Positions 11,577 to 22,747 of a stretch of DNA of 64,000 bases are shown here, in pieces; position 1 is the stretch's first letter; every line of letters starts with the position of its first letter. Made by a program: the position numbers and the translations under genes. A model generated the notes under the pieces. That model worked only from the letters and a program-made list of their open reading frames with translations. It made no database searches and was not told the origin of the DNA. The DNA is from Heterocephalus glaber (Eukaryota; Chordata; Mammalia; Rodentia; Bathyergidae): NCBI RefSeq assembly GCF_000247695.1, contig NW_004624781.1:4416466-4480465 (forward strand), given 5' to 3'.

Positions 11577-11631
11577 AATATTAGTCTTTTGAGGAATAAC
11601 TGGCAATTTTTTTTCCAATTTAAATATTTTC

Positions 11632-12160
11632 TATGACTATCTTTGAATCTAGACTGGTACTATACAGTTCAATACTTCTTAATTTCAGATATTTCAATCC
11701 AGACTGTCCATTTGATTCCTATTTCATAGATCAAATTCCCTGCTTGAAGTACTCCATTTTTCATCCTTTTTGTATAATTTTAAAAATATACTACTTATAG
11801 TTATTCTGAAGTCCTTGTCAGTTTGTTCAATATCTAGATCATCTCTGGGTCTGCTTGATTCACTGTTTTGTCTAATGGTGATGGGGTTTCTTGTTTGTTT
11901 GCTTGATTTCTCTTTTCATGCATTCTTTCCTTTTTGTCTTCCAGAGATAGTGGATAATACAGTGAAGGGGCTCTAAATTATGTTCCTCTGAGTGTTCAAT
12001 CTTGTTTTGGTGGTGTCTGTCTAAATTAATCTTTTGCTCCTATTTTGTAACACTAGTAGCTCATGGTCCTTAATTCTAGGTGGCCTTCCTGGAGTGGTCT
12101 TGAAGTTTCAAGGCATTCATGAGGACTTATACGAACAAAAGGTATAATTTTTAAACAAAT
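11632..12160 (-). mobile_element. Older L1M fragment, minus strand (right part)
   Basis: 'tatgactatctttgaatctag', 'gttcaatatctagatcatct' and 'gtttgcttgatttctctttt' continue the older L1 interrupted at 10427. Confidence 0.6.
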
Positions 12161-12184
12161 ACCATGAATGTTTGAATAAAACTT

Positions 12185-12345
12185 AAATTTTTATTACAGA
12201 AAAACACACATTGCCATTAATCCCATCAAAACCCTCCCCCTTGCTTCAAACACGCTTATTCCATCATTCTTGCCATTTCCTGAAACAATTCTGGAAGTAT
12301 GTTTTTGTGGCTGCCTTGATATTCTGAATCAACTCAAATTTTTAT
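12185..12345 (-). mobile_element. Mariner-type transposase relic, minus strand copy
   Basis: The reverse complement reads FQNCFRKWQE, a stop, WNKRV and then GEG, the decayed C-terminal end of a Tc1/mariner-type transposase. It resembles the plus-strand copy at 12393-12603 and points the opposite way. Both are non-functional. Confidence 0.65.
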
Positions 12346-12392
12346 GGCAATGTCTGCCCCACAGAAATATTTAAGTGTGTTCTCATCCACCT

Positions 12393-12640
12393 TATTCACT
12401 GGATTGATTGTGAGACTTCTGGCTCTTTCCTAAAGTAAAAATGACCATGAAATGTAAACATTCTTTATCAACTGAAGACAATGAGGCAGTTGAGACAGCA
12501 CAACTAAAGACACTCATGAGAGAGGACTTCCAGAACTGCTTCAGAAAATGGCAAGGACAGTGGGACAAGTTTGTTCAAAGGAAGGGGAAATACTTTGAGG
12601 ATTAGTGGCAATGTGTCTTTTATTGTAATTTAAAGAATCC
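12393..12640 (+). mobile_element. Mariner-type transposase relic, plus strand copy
   Basis: One frame reads YSLD, stop, L, stop, DFWLFPKVKM, then TLMREDFQNCFRKWQGQW and KGKYFED with a stop at 12603. The DFWLFPK block is the mariner motif that follows the third catalytic Asp, and the FQxCFxKW block is the transposase C-terminus. Two stops show it is dead. Confidence 0.75.
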
Positions 12641-13909
12641 CATAAGTATTCACTGTATTTTTAGATCATTCACCATACACTAGGCTAGGCCTAAACTTTT
12701 GTGTAGCCTGATTATTGCGCACCTTTAGCTCTCTGCCTAGCTCTCTGCCTTCCAGAACTGTTCTCTGCCAGACTTCCTGTGGTCTTTCTCTCATATACAG
12801 ATCTTATCAGTGGACCAAATACCTGGGAGATATTTTTATGCAACTTTTGAGGGGTCTTTCTCTGCAGCTCCTCTCTCTAAGTGAGCTTGTTTCCAACCCC
12901 GGCTTTTAGAAGACCTGAGTTTTGCTCTGCCTGGAGCCCCTGCTGGTCTCTCTGAGGCTCTGCCCCTCTGTGCCAGGAAACAGTGAGGCTGCCTTCGTGT
13001 GTTACCTTCCCTGAAGGACAATAATCTTGCCGTGGTTGCCTGCAAATTGTCATTTTCCATGTTGTCTTTTATTGTTGTTTACATCAGAAAAGTGAATGCC
13101 ATGCCAACTACTTACTCGATTGTGACTACAAGGGCAAGTCAATATATTTATTTTTCTAAAAGGAATAAATTTAAGAAACTACTGTTTTTCTTGTCTCTAG
13201 TTGTAGTGAAAGGCTAAACATAAAGATATTCCTACATATACTTCTGCTAAAATTCAGACTGCAAATTGAAAGTCCTCTATTTTTGTAAAGTTGCTTTTAT
13301 TTTCATGCTTTCTGTAGAACAATCAATAGCTTACTGAAACATACTCAGCCTAATCTTTGCTAAATTTCCTATTATAACAAGAATAAAACTTAAATATTCC
13401 CCTATTGGTGTTCGTATTAATAGGCCATTTCAGAAAAAAGTTTACTAGGTCAAAGAACATGGAAGTGTAAACAATCAAATATTCTTCAAATGGTAAGTAA
13501 GAATGAACTAGATCAGCTTTGTCATACCATTCCTTCTTGCTTTTTGAAGAACACAAAAACTAAAGGAATAAAAGCTATTCACCTTCACTAAAACTGGCCT
13601 GCCCACAAAATTAGTTTAGAGTTAGGGAGCTCTATAATTCTCATTTTTCCTACAAACTGCCTTTAAAACAATTCAAATCCTGTGTAGGAGCCTAAAATAA
13701 AAGACAAGACAGTTCCTGGTTAGGAGCCTAAAATAAAACATTTATAGTAGAAAAACTTGTTGTTATGGTCATAGAAACCAGCATTTATTTTTGTTTCCCT
13801 CACGTTAGGAAGAAAACAAAGAAGAAATCGCTTAGCAATCCCTGTTTCCCCAATACCCTATCGCTGCTCATTTGACATTGAAGATTAAAGTTATTTAAAA
13901 GTTTTCAAG
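12641..13909. other. AT-rich intergenic sequence, no gene seen
   Basis: No recognised element. It contains the near-repeat 'taggagcctaaaataaaa' twice (about 13685 and 13720), a small tandem-like duplication. Confidence 0.5.
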
Positions 13910-13910
13910 G

Positions 13911-13975
13911 TGATGTGTGTGTGTGTGTGTGTATGTCCGCGCGTGCCTGTGAGCACGCATGCGCACGTGCAGTGC
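13911..13975. repeat. (TG)n run grading into alternating purine-pyrimidine sequence
   Basis: TG repeats are followed by 'ccgcgcgtgcctgtgagc' and 'acgcatgcgcacgtgca', giving about 60 bp of mostly alternating purine-pyrimidine that is prone to Z-DNA. Confidence 0.85.
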
Positions 13976-14013
13976 TGGGGATCTACAAGGCACTTTTCAA
14001 AACAGGGTGCCAG

Positions 14014-14102
14014 GGCCGGGGACTTAGCTCAGTGGTTTTGCTGCCTGCTGCGCAAGTGTGAGGACCCGAGTTCAATCCCTGGTACCAAAAACAAAACAAA
14101 AC
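14014..14102 (+). repeat. ID SINE, plus strand, with TSD
   Basis: 'cttagctcagtggttttgc' and 'gagttcaatccctggtacc'. The duplication aaaacagggtgcc flanks it. Confidence 0.93.
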
Positions 14103-14439
14103 AGGGTGCCTACTATATCCAAAACATTTATTAAGTCATTAACTATGCATTGAACATTTATTGTTCAAATAAAGAAAGGGTAATAAAAATAAATCACACA
14201 TTGTTCTTATATTCAAGGATTTAATTTTGTGGGAGGGGTAAATATAGTGAGTGGAAGGAAGTGGCCACTTGCTACACTTTATAGTGTTATGAAAGTTCAA
14301 AGAGAGGAAAGATCTTATTGTCTTTGTGATAGCATGGATCTTAAAGGCTGTAAGGAGACAGTTGCATCAAATTTGGTATGAAACTTTAGGTAGGATTTTG
14401 ATAAGCAGAGTGTACAAGGTAGAAGAATCACATAGTAAA

Positions 14440-14600
14440 AGAGAAAAGGAACTAGGGGACAAGCCACTTTCTGGGGCCCCTGCTGTCTCTCTTAGACAGA
14501 AGCTATCTTTCTCTCAATAAATTCTTCCTACTCTTAACCTCTGTTCCTAAAATTCATTCTTTGATTTTAGAGAACACGAACTCTGTGTATTGGACATCTA
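14440..14600 (+). mobile_element. Possible LTR 3' end (U3/R/U5-like)
   Basis: 'tatctttctctcaataaatt' supplies an AATAAA near 14516, followed by 'aaaattcattctttgatttt', an order seen at the ends of retroviral-type LTRs. No internal gag/pol sequence is seen and the boundaries are unclear. Confidence 0.35.
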
Positions 14601-15155
14601 GCAGGTTGGGAGTTATAATATGTCCCTTATATTATTCAGAGGTCCACATATCATCCCCACATCATACACGTGTATCAGGAGGAGCTTCAGCTGTTCTTTT
14701 CAGAGGTGCTCCAGTCATCACTGTCACCAAGGATGGCTGGTGTTCTCTTTTGAGGAGTTCTGGTCTTCACCTTCACCTTGAGCTTCCTCTCCTGGTTTCT
14801 GGTGCAGATTCTTCAGCATCCAGCATGGGCCCTGTCCCCTGATGCAGACTCATAGAGGACACTGCCCTGGGCCCCAGGTCTTTGACCAGAACCTTTAGAT
14901 CTCTAGCGTGGGCAGAGTTTTTGTACTCTTCTACATCTGACTCTGAGGAAGGCCATTGTGAGCCAGTCTTGGACATTTCTGCATTCTGCATTAAATCTGA
15001 TTCAGAGCATGAGCGGTCTTTTGAGATTTGCCCCAGCTTTACAAGCTCTCATAAACACTGACTAATACAGGTATATTCTCCAAGGCATCTTATTTGTTGT
15101 TTCCCCAGATAGCCTCACTTACCTAACATCTTTCCAGACTATGCTCCTAAACGGT
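14601..15155. other. Intergenic sequence without a recognised gene
   Basis: Non-SINE sequence with no family assignment. It may be an extension of the possible LTR element. Confidence 0.35.
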
Positions 15156-15665
15156 CAGTAGAAAGAAAATATGGTATATATGTACAAAAATAGTACACAA
15201 CCTTAAAAAGATAAGAAATTTTACCATTTGCAACAATATAGATGAACCTAGAAGACATTATGCTAAGTGGAATATGCCAGGCACAGAAAGGCAAGTACCA
15301 TATGATTATAATTATATGTGGAATCTAAAAAAAGAATGGTGGTTACCAAAGTCTGGGAGAAAGGAACAGATAGGGAAGGAAGAGATGTTGATCAAAAGGC
15401 ACAGAATTTCAGTCAGATAGGACTGACTAAGCTTTAATGATCTATTGCATACAATGATGACTACAAGAAAGAATATATTGTATGTTTTAATATTATTATT
15501 AAAAGAGTAAACTTTAAATATTTTCACTACATAAAATGATAAATATGTGAAGTGAATAATTGGTTAATTAGCTTGGCTTAATCTTTCCACAATGTATACA
15601 GATATCAAAATATCCCATTGTATACCATAAATTACACAATTACTATTCATCAATTAAAGATAAAA
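15156..15665 (+). mobile_element. Old L1 (L1ME-type) 3' fragment, plus strand
   Basis: 'gatgaacctagaagacatta', 'gccaggcacagaaaggcaag' and 'tgtggaatctaaaaaaag' are typical of the 3' region of ancient L1. Confidence 0.7.
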
Positions 15666-15769
15666 ATTTACAAAAGGAATTACTTTGGAAAAAGAAAGAA
15701 AGAAAAGAAACTAGAATAACAGAAGTTCAATGTGCCCAGAAATTAGAAATGACAGTGGGAAGGCAGGGT

Positions 15770-16060
15770 CTTAGTCTGTCTTCTGTGACTGTAACAACTC
15801 ACTCAAGACCAGGTAATACATAAGGAAGTCTTCTGAGCTCACATTCTGGACAGTGGGAAGGCCAGAGCAGCAACTGCTTGGGGTGTGTGCGAGGGCCCTC
15901 TTGCTGCATCAGGACACGGCAGTGGACAATGCACAGCTAGATGGAGTATGTGGGGGGGCTGGGCTTCTCTTTTGCTTTTATAAAGCCATTAATCCTAGAT
16001 TGGCCCTCAAAGCTTTTTGAAATGCTACTGGTGAAAAAAGACCAGATTCTATTGATATGA
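15770..16060 (-). mobile_element. MaLR-type LTR fragment, minus strand
   Basis: 'ttagtctgtcttctgtgact', 'gaccaggtaatacataagg' and 'ttataaagccattaatccta' follow reverse-complemented MaLR LTR order. Confidence 0.55.
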
Positions 16061-16516
16061 GGAAACCTGGACCTGGAGGGGACACTCTGGAGAGGGTAGT
16101 AAAAGGGGACTGAAAGGAGGAAAGGTCATTGGAAAATTAGAAGATGAGGTGACCATTTGGCTCTGGGAGGTCACTGAGGGCAAGTCCAGTAGTGCAGTTA
16201 AAATCAGGGGAGTCAGGAGGAGGAGAGAGGTTTGGTGGCAGCAGCAGAGCAGGCAGAGGCTGCACGGAAGGTTATGACTGTCTGGGAACTGTTGTGTGGA
16301 TGTCCTCTGAGCGTCTGAAGTGTCAGCCTGGGGCTAGGAAGGAGGACTCATTTATTGATGAGACAATAGACATTTACTTTATACCTACTATGAGGCAAGC
16401 ATGAACTTTGGGGAAAGAGATAAATTTGCATGTCATTTCTGGAGACTCCTTTTAACTCTCTTTCTTCATTATGTGTTACTTTGTATCATTTTTACTGGAT
16501 TATAGTTTATGCTTTT
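16061..16516. other. Intergenic sequence, no gene seen
   Basis: A short purine-rich region (16190-16260) encodes a 70-codon open frame of low complexity. Nothing is recognised. Confidence 0.45.
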
Positions 16517-16519
16517 CTT

Positions 16520-16606
16520 TCTTTTTTTTTTTTGTACCGAAGATCGAACTCGGGACCTTGAGCTTGCAAGGCAGGTGCTGGAACCACTGAGCTAAATCCC
16601 CAGCCC
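16520..16606 (-). repeat. ID SINE, minus strand
   Basis: 'gtaccgaagatcgaactcg' to 'gagctaaatccccagccc', with agtttatg duplicated on both sides. Confidence 0.92.
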
Positions 16607-16824
16607 AGTTTATGTTTTTTGATGCTTTTATACCTGCAATTCAAAGATGCATCACAAGTACCACAATATTCAAATTTATAACTGACCTATAAAATCATAA
16701 ATGGATAGACAACTAAGACTGAAAAAACTTTTTATTATTGTACTAGCACAGGTTACAGTAACAAACAGACCTAAACATGTAAAGGAGCAGCACCATTAAA
16801 GTTTGTCTTGGACTGTTTATCCTT

Positions 16825-16902
16825 TTTGGGGGGGGGTATCAGGACTTGAACTCAGGACCTTGTGCTTGCCAGGCAGTCGCTACTGAGCTACATCCCCAGC
16901 CC
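16825..16902 (-). repeat. ID SINE, minus strand, diverged
   Basis: 'ggtatcaggacttgaactc' to 'gagctacatccccagccc'. It is shortened by small deletions. Confidence 0.85.
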
Positions 16903-17021
16903 TTGAATTGTTTATCTTTGAGGGGCAGGTAGACGAGTTGGTAGCATCTCTCCTAAGGGAGGGACACAAGCTGAAGTCTACCTCATGAACACACATCTAT
17001 TTTTGTGATTGTTTTGTTTTG

Positions 17022-17128
17022 TTGGTTTTTTGAGACAGGGACTCGCTATGTACCCCAAGCTGGCCTCAAACTCAGTGGTATTCCTGCCTCAGCCTCTCAA
17101 GTGCTGGGATTACAGGCCCGGCTGAACA
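17022..17128 (-). repeat. B1-like SINE, minus strand
   Basis: 'ttttttgagacagggactc' to 'ctgggattacaggcccggc'. Confidence 0.8.
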
Positions 17129-17793
17129 CACGCTTTCTAAGATCATTCTGTCTCATGCACTGGTGATTTCAGGCCTTGAAGTGGCAACACCCCTTCCCCT
17201 CCTGTACTAGCTAGCCCCAATCACATGGCCCCATCTAGCTACGAGGGCAGCTGGAAAGTACATATGAACTGTGTTCAGGAAAACAAGGAAATTGATTTTG
17301 TTGAACAGTTAGCAGTCTTATGTAAATTGTATTAAAGTCATCTGTGATAGCAGTTACATTCTAATAAATAAAACAGGTGGTTATGAAGAACATCTTGTAT
17401 TATCAGTGAGCAGAATCATTAATGCTGCTTCTCGGGAGAAGTTATTGGCATCTAGAAAAGACTTCTATCCATGTAACAGTTACACTCTGCTTTCATGGAG
17501 AACCACTGAATTCCTTTAAGAATGTTTAGAGGCCTTACAAGGATATCATTTGCTTTTTCCACCTGAAAAGTAATCTAAGTGAACTGACCTGCAATGATGG
17601 ACGAGAGGAAAATACTCCAATATTAATAGTTTGCTATAAGCATGGCCTTGTTGACTTCCTCTTTGTCCCCAAGAATGTGGACCCCTTGGTGAGTCTGTGG
17701 TTTCTACATTTCTTTCACTGTCAGCATTTTTGTCTTCAAAATTGTCCTTAAAGTGACCGCATCCTGCTCTGAACTCTTAGCCACTTGCCTACT
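17129..17793. other. Intergenic sequence, no gene seen
   Basis: No ORF or repeat is recognised between the B1 and the L1 insertion. Confidence 0.45.
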
Positions 17794-17806
17794 TCCAACA
17801 GATTTT

Positions 17807-18860
17807 TTAAAAAATTCTTTTATTGGTACATTTTAGGTAAACAATACATTTACATTTATCATTGGGTGCTTGTACCTGTACATGATGTATCTTGGTTCTT
17901 ATTTTTTCCCCATTACCTGTGTACCCTTCACCCCCTCCACCCTTCCCTATTTACATAGATTTAGTTTTCCATTTTTTTTCTTTTCTCATAATTTTTCCTT
18001 TCCCTTCTTCCCTTTCCCCTTCCCCTCCCACCACTCATACACCTTTGGACCTTTTCCTGTTTCACATTATCAATTATTCATTGTAATCATTTTAATCCTT
18101 ATTTACATTTTCAGTTTCTTACACTAGAGAAACTATTTGGTATTTACACATGTGTGTCCTATTTATTTCACTTAAAAGGATGGCCTCAGTATGTATCCAT
18201 TTACCTGTAAATGTCTCTGGTTTCTCATTCTTTATGGCTGAGTAGTACTCCATTTTATAAAAAAAAAAAATCCACATCTTCTTTATCCAGTTTCCAGTTG
18301 ATGGGCACTTGGGCTGTTTCCAAGCTTTAGCTATTACAAACTGTGCCTCTATAAACATGGGTGCACATATATCACTGTGGTATGATTCTTTGAATTCTTT
18401 GGGGAAGATCCCCAGCAGGGGAATAGCTGGGTCAAATGGGACCTCTAGTCTTAGTTCTTTGAGGTGTCTCCATACTGACTTCCACAGCAGTTGCACCAGT
18501 CGGAACTCCCACCAACAATGGAGAAGGGTTCCTTTCTCCCCACTCCCCACCAGCATTTCTTATTGGTTGATTTCTTGATAGCAGCCATTCTTTCTGGGGT
18601 GAGGTGGAATCTCAGTGTTGTTTTCATCTGCATCTCTTGAATGACCAGTGATGTTGAACATTTTTTCATGTATTTATTTGCTGCTTTTACTTCCTTGTCT
18701 GAGAAATGTCTGTTCATTTCAGATGCCCAGGTTTGAATTGGGTCTTTGAATTTGGGGGGTCTGATTTTTTTCAGTTCTTTATATATTCTAGATAGTAGTC
18801 CTTTGTCTGAAGTACAGCTGCTAAAATGTTTTTCCCACATTGTAGGTTGTCTCTTAGCTC
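17807..18860 (-). mobile_element. 5'-truncated L1 insertion, minus strand, with 13-bp TSD
   Basis: A perfect 13-bp duplication, tccaacagatttt, at 17794-17806 and 18861-18873 bounds it. The minus strand encodes the ORF2 C-terminus with recognisable blocks such as [43 protein letters not shown] and KMEYYSAIKNE. Two overlapping frames carry these, so a frameshift separates them. It lacks ORF1 and the reverse transcriptase core. Confidence 0.92.
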
Positions 18861-18873
18861 TCCAACAGATTTT

Positions 18874-19850
18874 GACTATGAGTCTCACGCCCTTCAGCTG
18901 AGCTCTGCACTGGAGCAAGGCGAGTGTGAGCTGAGTAGCAGACAGAATCCCACTACTGGCAACCTGTCATTTCTCAAGGTGTAACTTGATAGCCAGGAAT
19001 CTCTGCACTTATTCATGAAATATAGCAAGTAGGTGACTCCTATCTTTAGATTATTCTTAGGACTAAGTTCTTGGTAACAAAATCAAATATCTCTACTGAG
19101 GCTGTGTCCTCTCAAAGTCTTAAGGTTATCATGGCTCTGCTTTGTGGAGAACTTCACTGCCACCAACAATCCTGTGCTTATCTGCTATAGGATTTGGTAA
19201 GGGAAATCTCTGAAAGGACATCAGGATTTCAGGTATTAGCACTGTTTTAGGCAGCTCCTAAATAGGTGAGGAGATCTTTTTCCAGGAAATAGTAGCAAGC
19301 AGAAAAGGAGCAAAGAGGGGGTATGATAGATCATTAGAAAACGCTCACAGTCATGGAATTAGATTCGTGGACTTTTGGCTTTGGCCTACATTGTCTGGGT
19401 GGATCCTAGAATAAGCAGGAGGCAGGAGGGCACAGGTCGCTGTGGAAAATAAGGGAGGCTGATAATCTTCTCCCCTGACAGCTGGGCAGGCTGCAAACAT
19501 TTGTGCTCTGAACCTTGAGGGGGACACAGGAATGCAGGGTGCTGGGAGATGGTGGCAGCACTGGGGTAGGGGTGGGCATACCTCAGAGATGACTTCCCAG
19601 GCATAGGGTCCTCTATGGAGCATATTTAGTGTCACCTGGCCTATGCTTGGGATGCCTCACTTCCCATTTCCTGGCATTTTCTGGGTCTTGTTCTTGGGCT
19701 CTATGACAGCCTTATAAAAACTGCTTTCTGCTTGCTTTAGTCAGAATATATTTCTGTTGTCTTCATCTTAGAATTCTGACTAGCACAAACATCACAAATA
19801 TCAGGTACACTTATATTATCCATTAAAAACAACTGTTTCTTAGTGCAAAC
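18874..19850. other. Intergenic sequence, no gene seen
   Basis: Mostly unique-looking. 'ttagtcagaatatatttctg' at about 19738 resembles an LTR end but is too short to assign. Confidence 0.4.
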
Positions 19851-19851
19851 T

Positions 19852-19975
19852 TTTTTTAAAGGCAGGGTCTCTCTAAGTTGCTAAGTTACCCAGGCTGGGC
19901 TAAAACTTTCAAACTTCCCATTCTGCCTCAGCCTCCCATAGTGCTGGGATTACAAGAACAATCCACTACCGACCA
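19852..19975 (-). repeat. B1-like SINE, minus strand
   Basis: 'ggcagggtctctctaagttg' to 'gtgctgggattacaag'; old and diverged. Confidence 0.7.
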
Positions 19976-20149
19976 GTTGTAAAAAGTATTGATCAGCTGA
20001 AAAAAATTTTTTAAATATAAAAACACCCCCCAAATTAAAACAAACAAACAAACAAACAAACAGTAACTTCATCACCCATACAGAACCACCGTACAAACTT
20101 TTTTTTAAATGGGGGAGTATATACCCTCCCTGACTTTTTCCTGGGCATA

Positions 20150-20630
20150 AGAATGTGTCCTTTCTTTAAGCTAGTAACAGCAGCATCACAGTACCACAGT
20201 CACCATGCTTGTTAGACATCTTCATGCACCTGTGTCCCAAATCTGCTTGCTCTTCAGCTTTATCTGCAGCGCTGCTTCTCCAAATGAACCCAGATTGGCT
20301 GGACCAGCCTAGCAAAACATATCTGCTACACTTACTAAAATCTCCTTTGAATAAATATATGCAAAAGTCATGGAATTCTCCAACACAAGAAGGCACATCA
20401 AATGAGTTCAGGTCGATGACTGAGCCAAAAAGCCCACACGGCAGTGAAAAGAACGCACACCCCTCTGCAGTGTGAGTCCTGAACCCATAACCTGGCTCTC
20501 TCATTTGGACATATGCAAAAGATTTCAAAATTTTTACATTGTAGTTGCTCGGATCCAGAACTTCTGGGGAAAGTTTAAAGTAACTAATACTCTCCTGAAA
20601 GGACACAACATTTCAACCAGAAATGCACCG
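20150..20630. other. Unassigned block with long overlapping open frames
   Basis: The minus strand is open for 146 codons (20166-20606) and the plus strand for 88 codons (20209-20475). I recognise neither product. It is not SINE or L1 sequence and could be an LTR remnant or a retrocopy fragment. Confidence 0.3.
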
Positions 20631-20631
20631 A

Positions 20632-20760
20632 AGCTAGGAGGGGTAACTTAGCTATTCAGTGAAACTCTGCCTCAAAATAACAAATTAAAAAGGGGGGTCT
20701 GGGGATGTACCTCAGTGCAAAGGCCCTGGATTCAACCTCTAGTACCAAAAACACAAAGTT
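20632..20760 (+). repeat. Partial B1+ID composite SINE, plus strand
   Basis: The end of a B1 unit ('gtgaaactctgcctcaaaat') is linked to an ID unit ('ggggatgtacctcagtgc', 'ggattcaacctctagtacc'). Confidence 0.65.
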
Positions 20761-20829
20761 TCTACTTTCTCAGAGTGCATTAAATTGATCTCTAATTCAA
20801 AGAGTTGTAGAATATACATTTAAAAAAAA

Positions 20830-20950
20830 ATTTTTTTTTTGAGACAAGGTCTCACTGTGTAGGCCAGGCTGGCCTTGAAGTCACTATGATCTTCCTGCCT
20901 CAGGTTCCCAAGTTCTGGGATTACAGGTGTGTGCTACCGCACCTAGCTGT
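20830..20950 (-). repeat. B1-like SINE, minus strand
   Basis: 'ttttgagacaaggtctcac' to 'gggattacaggtgtgtgc'. Confidence 0.8.
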
Positions 20951-21067
20951 TTTATTCTTCTATATAGCCCTATTTTTATACTAAAAATGAAAACCTATAG
21001 CTTTGATTTTCTTGGTGAGAGATAAACAAACTTCCCTTGTATCGCTAACCCTGAATTTTTGTTGTTG

Positions 21068-21150
21068 TTTTTTTTTCGGTACTGGGGATCGAACTCAGGT
21101 CCTTGCGCTTTCGAGGCAGGCACAGTGCCACTGAGCTAAATCCCCAGCCC
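21068..21150 (-). repeat. ID SINE, minus strand, with TSD
   Basis: 'cggtactggggatcgaactc' to 'gagctaaatccccagccc', flanked by accctgaatt. Confidence 0.92.
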
Positions 21151-22312
21151 ACCCTGAATTATTTTCAATAAATATGTTTAAGAAACGGACAAAATTTCTA
21201 GTGATTTCCAAACAAGTGTGTAGGTGACAGTGCTTTTTATCTCCATTCAAAATATCTTTAAAACTGCAGTTAAGTATTTTACTATTAATTTTTAAAGTCA
21301 CATGACTGTTTTCACCTCAAAGTGCTCTTTTCCCCACAGCGAACACACTGATAACTATTCAATCATTTTTTAAAATTAAAAAATATCACCCAATGCTTTA
21401 TTAAGCCAAAACAAAAATTAAGAATAATTTTTCAGATTCTGGTCTCAACTTTCTTTGATATTCAGTGCAGTAGTCTTCATATTTGTTACCATGGATTTCA
21501 AAAGAATAATCCACATTTCTAAAAGCTATTTATATAGAAAGACAAAAGAGAACATAATGAAGCTGGAGTCTTTCCATGTCACTGTCTTTGGGGTTCAAGC
21601 AGTAGGAGCCATGATGGTGGTGGAGCAGTACCATGGCCAGGTTCCAGTGTCTGTACTTCACACTGAAGGATGGGAAATTTTGAACTGGGGCCTTGGTGTA
21701 CCTCAGCAGTTGAGTCCTCACCTAGGATGCTGGAGGCCCTGGGTTCCACACCCAGAGCTCCAGGGGATGTGACTCATAAGAAAGTTGCTAACCAGAGCCT
21801 TTCTAGCTTGGGACCAGCAACCCCATGGTACTGCCAACATGTTTCAGAAGATGCTAAGAAAACCCATAGTTCAGACCTCTTTGAGAGCAAAACAGGCTGT
21901 TTGGATGGTTTTTGATAGAAAATATTTTGGAAGGCAGCAGCCTTCCTTACTTGTAGCCCAGTTTCCTTTCCAGGGGCTCCAAACACTCAATTGTATCTCA
22001 TTTATTCTTCTCAGTGGGAATCAGAGCCAGTTCCAAGAGACTACATCTTTTATAATCCCACTCCCATAGCAAAATCGCTCAGGAGCAAGGAGCCCACTTG
22101 TTCCCACTCCATATTAAAATTCAGCCAAGATTCCTTGATATGGGGCTCTTACAATATTTCCTAAAATGCAGAGGCATTCAGGGTATTTGTGGACTGTTAT
22201 ATGCACTACAATATAACTTAATACCCTGTAAAATAACATAAGGGCACTTTTTTTCTTTTTGATGTTTGGTTAAGCCTTGTAGGGAAAATGGCTCAACTTT
22301 AGCTAAGCTATA
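21151..22312. other. Intergenic sequence, no gene seen
   Basis: AT-rich to moderate GC. 'ctcagcagttgagtcctcac' near 21700 may be a decayed ID, but the match is poor. Confidence 0.4.
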
Positions 22313-22314
22313 CT

Positions 22315-22401
22315 TTTTTTTTTTTTCTGGTACCGGGTATCAGACTCAGGACCTTGTGCTTGTGAGGCAGGTGCCGGAACCACTGAGCTAAATCCCCGGC
22401 C
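22315..22401 (-). repeat. ID SINE, minus strand
   Basis: 'ggtaccgggtatcagactc' to 'gagctaaatccccggccc'. Confidence 0.92.
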
Positions 22402-22442
22402 CCTAAACTCTTTTATTTCTGATTAAAAAAATCAAAATCATC

Positions 22443-22590
22443 GGCTGGGTGAGACGGTGGCCACCTATAATCCCAGCACACTAGAGGCTGAGGCAGGAAG
22501 ATCACCACGAGTTTGAGACTAGCCTGGACTACATTGTGAGTTCAAAGCCAGCATGAACTACATAGTGAGACCTTGTCTTAAAAAAGAAAA
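22443..22590 (+). repeat. B1-like SINE with internal duplication, plus strand
   Basis: 'ggctgggtgagacggtggcc', then 'gcctggactacattgtgagt' and 'tcaaagccagcatgaactac' repeat the duplicated module. Confidence 0.82.
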
Positions 22591-22747
22591 TCATATAGAA
22601 ATAAACTACAAGCAAATTTCTTCTTTCAAAGCATATTGGAAAATAAGCATTACCCAAAATATATTTGCTATTTCAGCTTCTGCAATGATTTGTATTCAGT
22701 GAACACTTTCAGATATTTAACACTGATACAAAAGCTGTTATCAAAAT

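Larger units (their letters stand above)
10444..11615 (-). mobile_element. Younger 5'-truncated L1 insertion, minus strand, with 16-bp TSD
   Basis: It is bounded by a perfect 16-bp duplication, caatttaaatattttc, at 10428-10443 and 11616-11631. The interior is L1 ORF2 C-terminal and 3' sequence on the minus strand. Three ID SINEs (10959-11043, 11322-11406, 11489-11576) later inserted into it. Confidence 0.88.

Noticed and set aside
13680..13740. Short repeat 'taggagcctaaaataaaa' seen twice
   Set aside because: Only two copies and no array; a simple local duplication, not a CRISPR or satellite.
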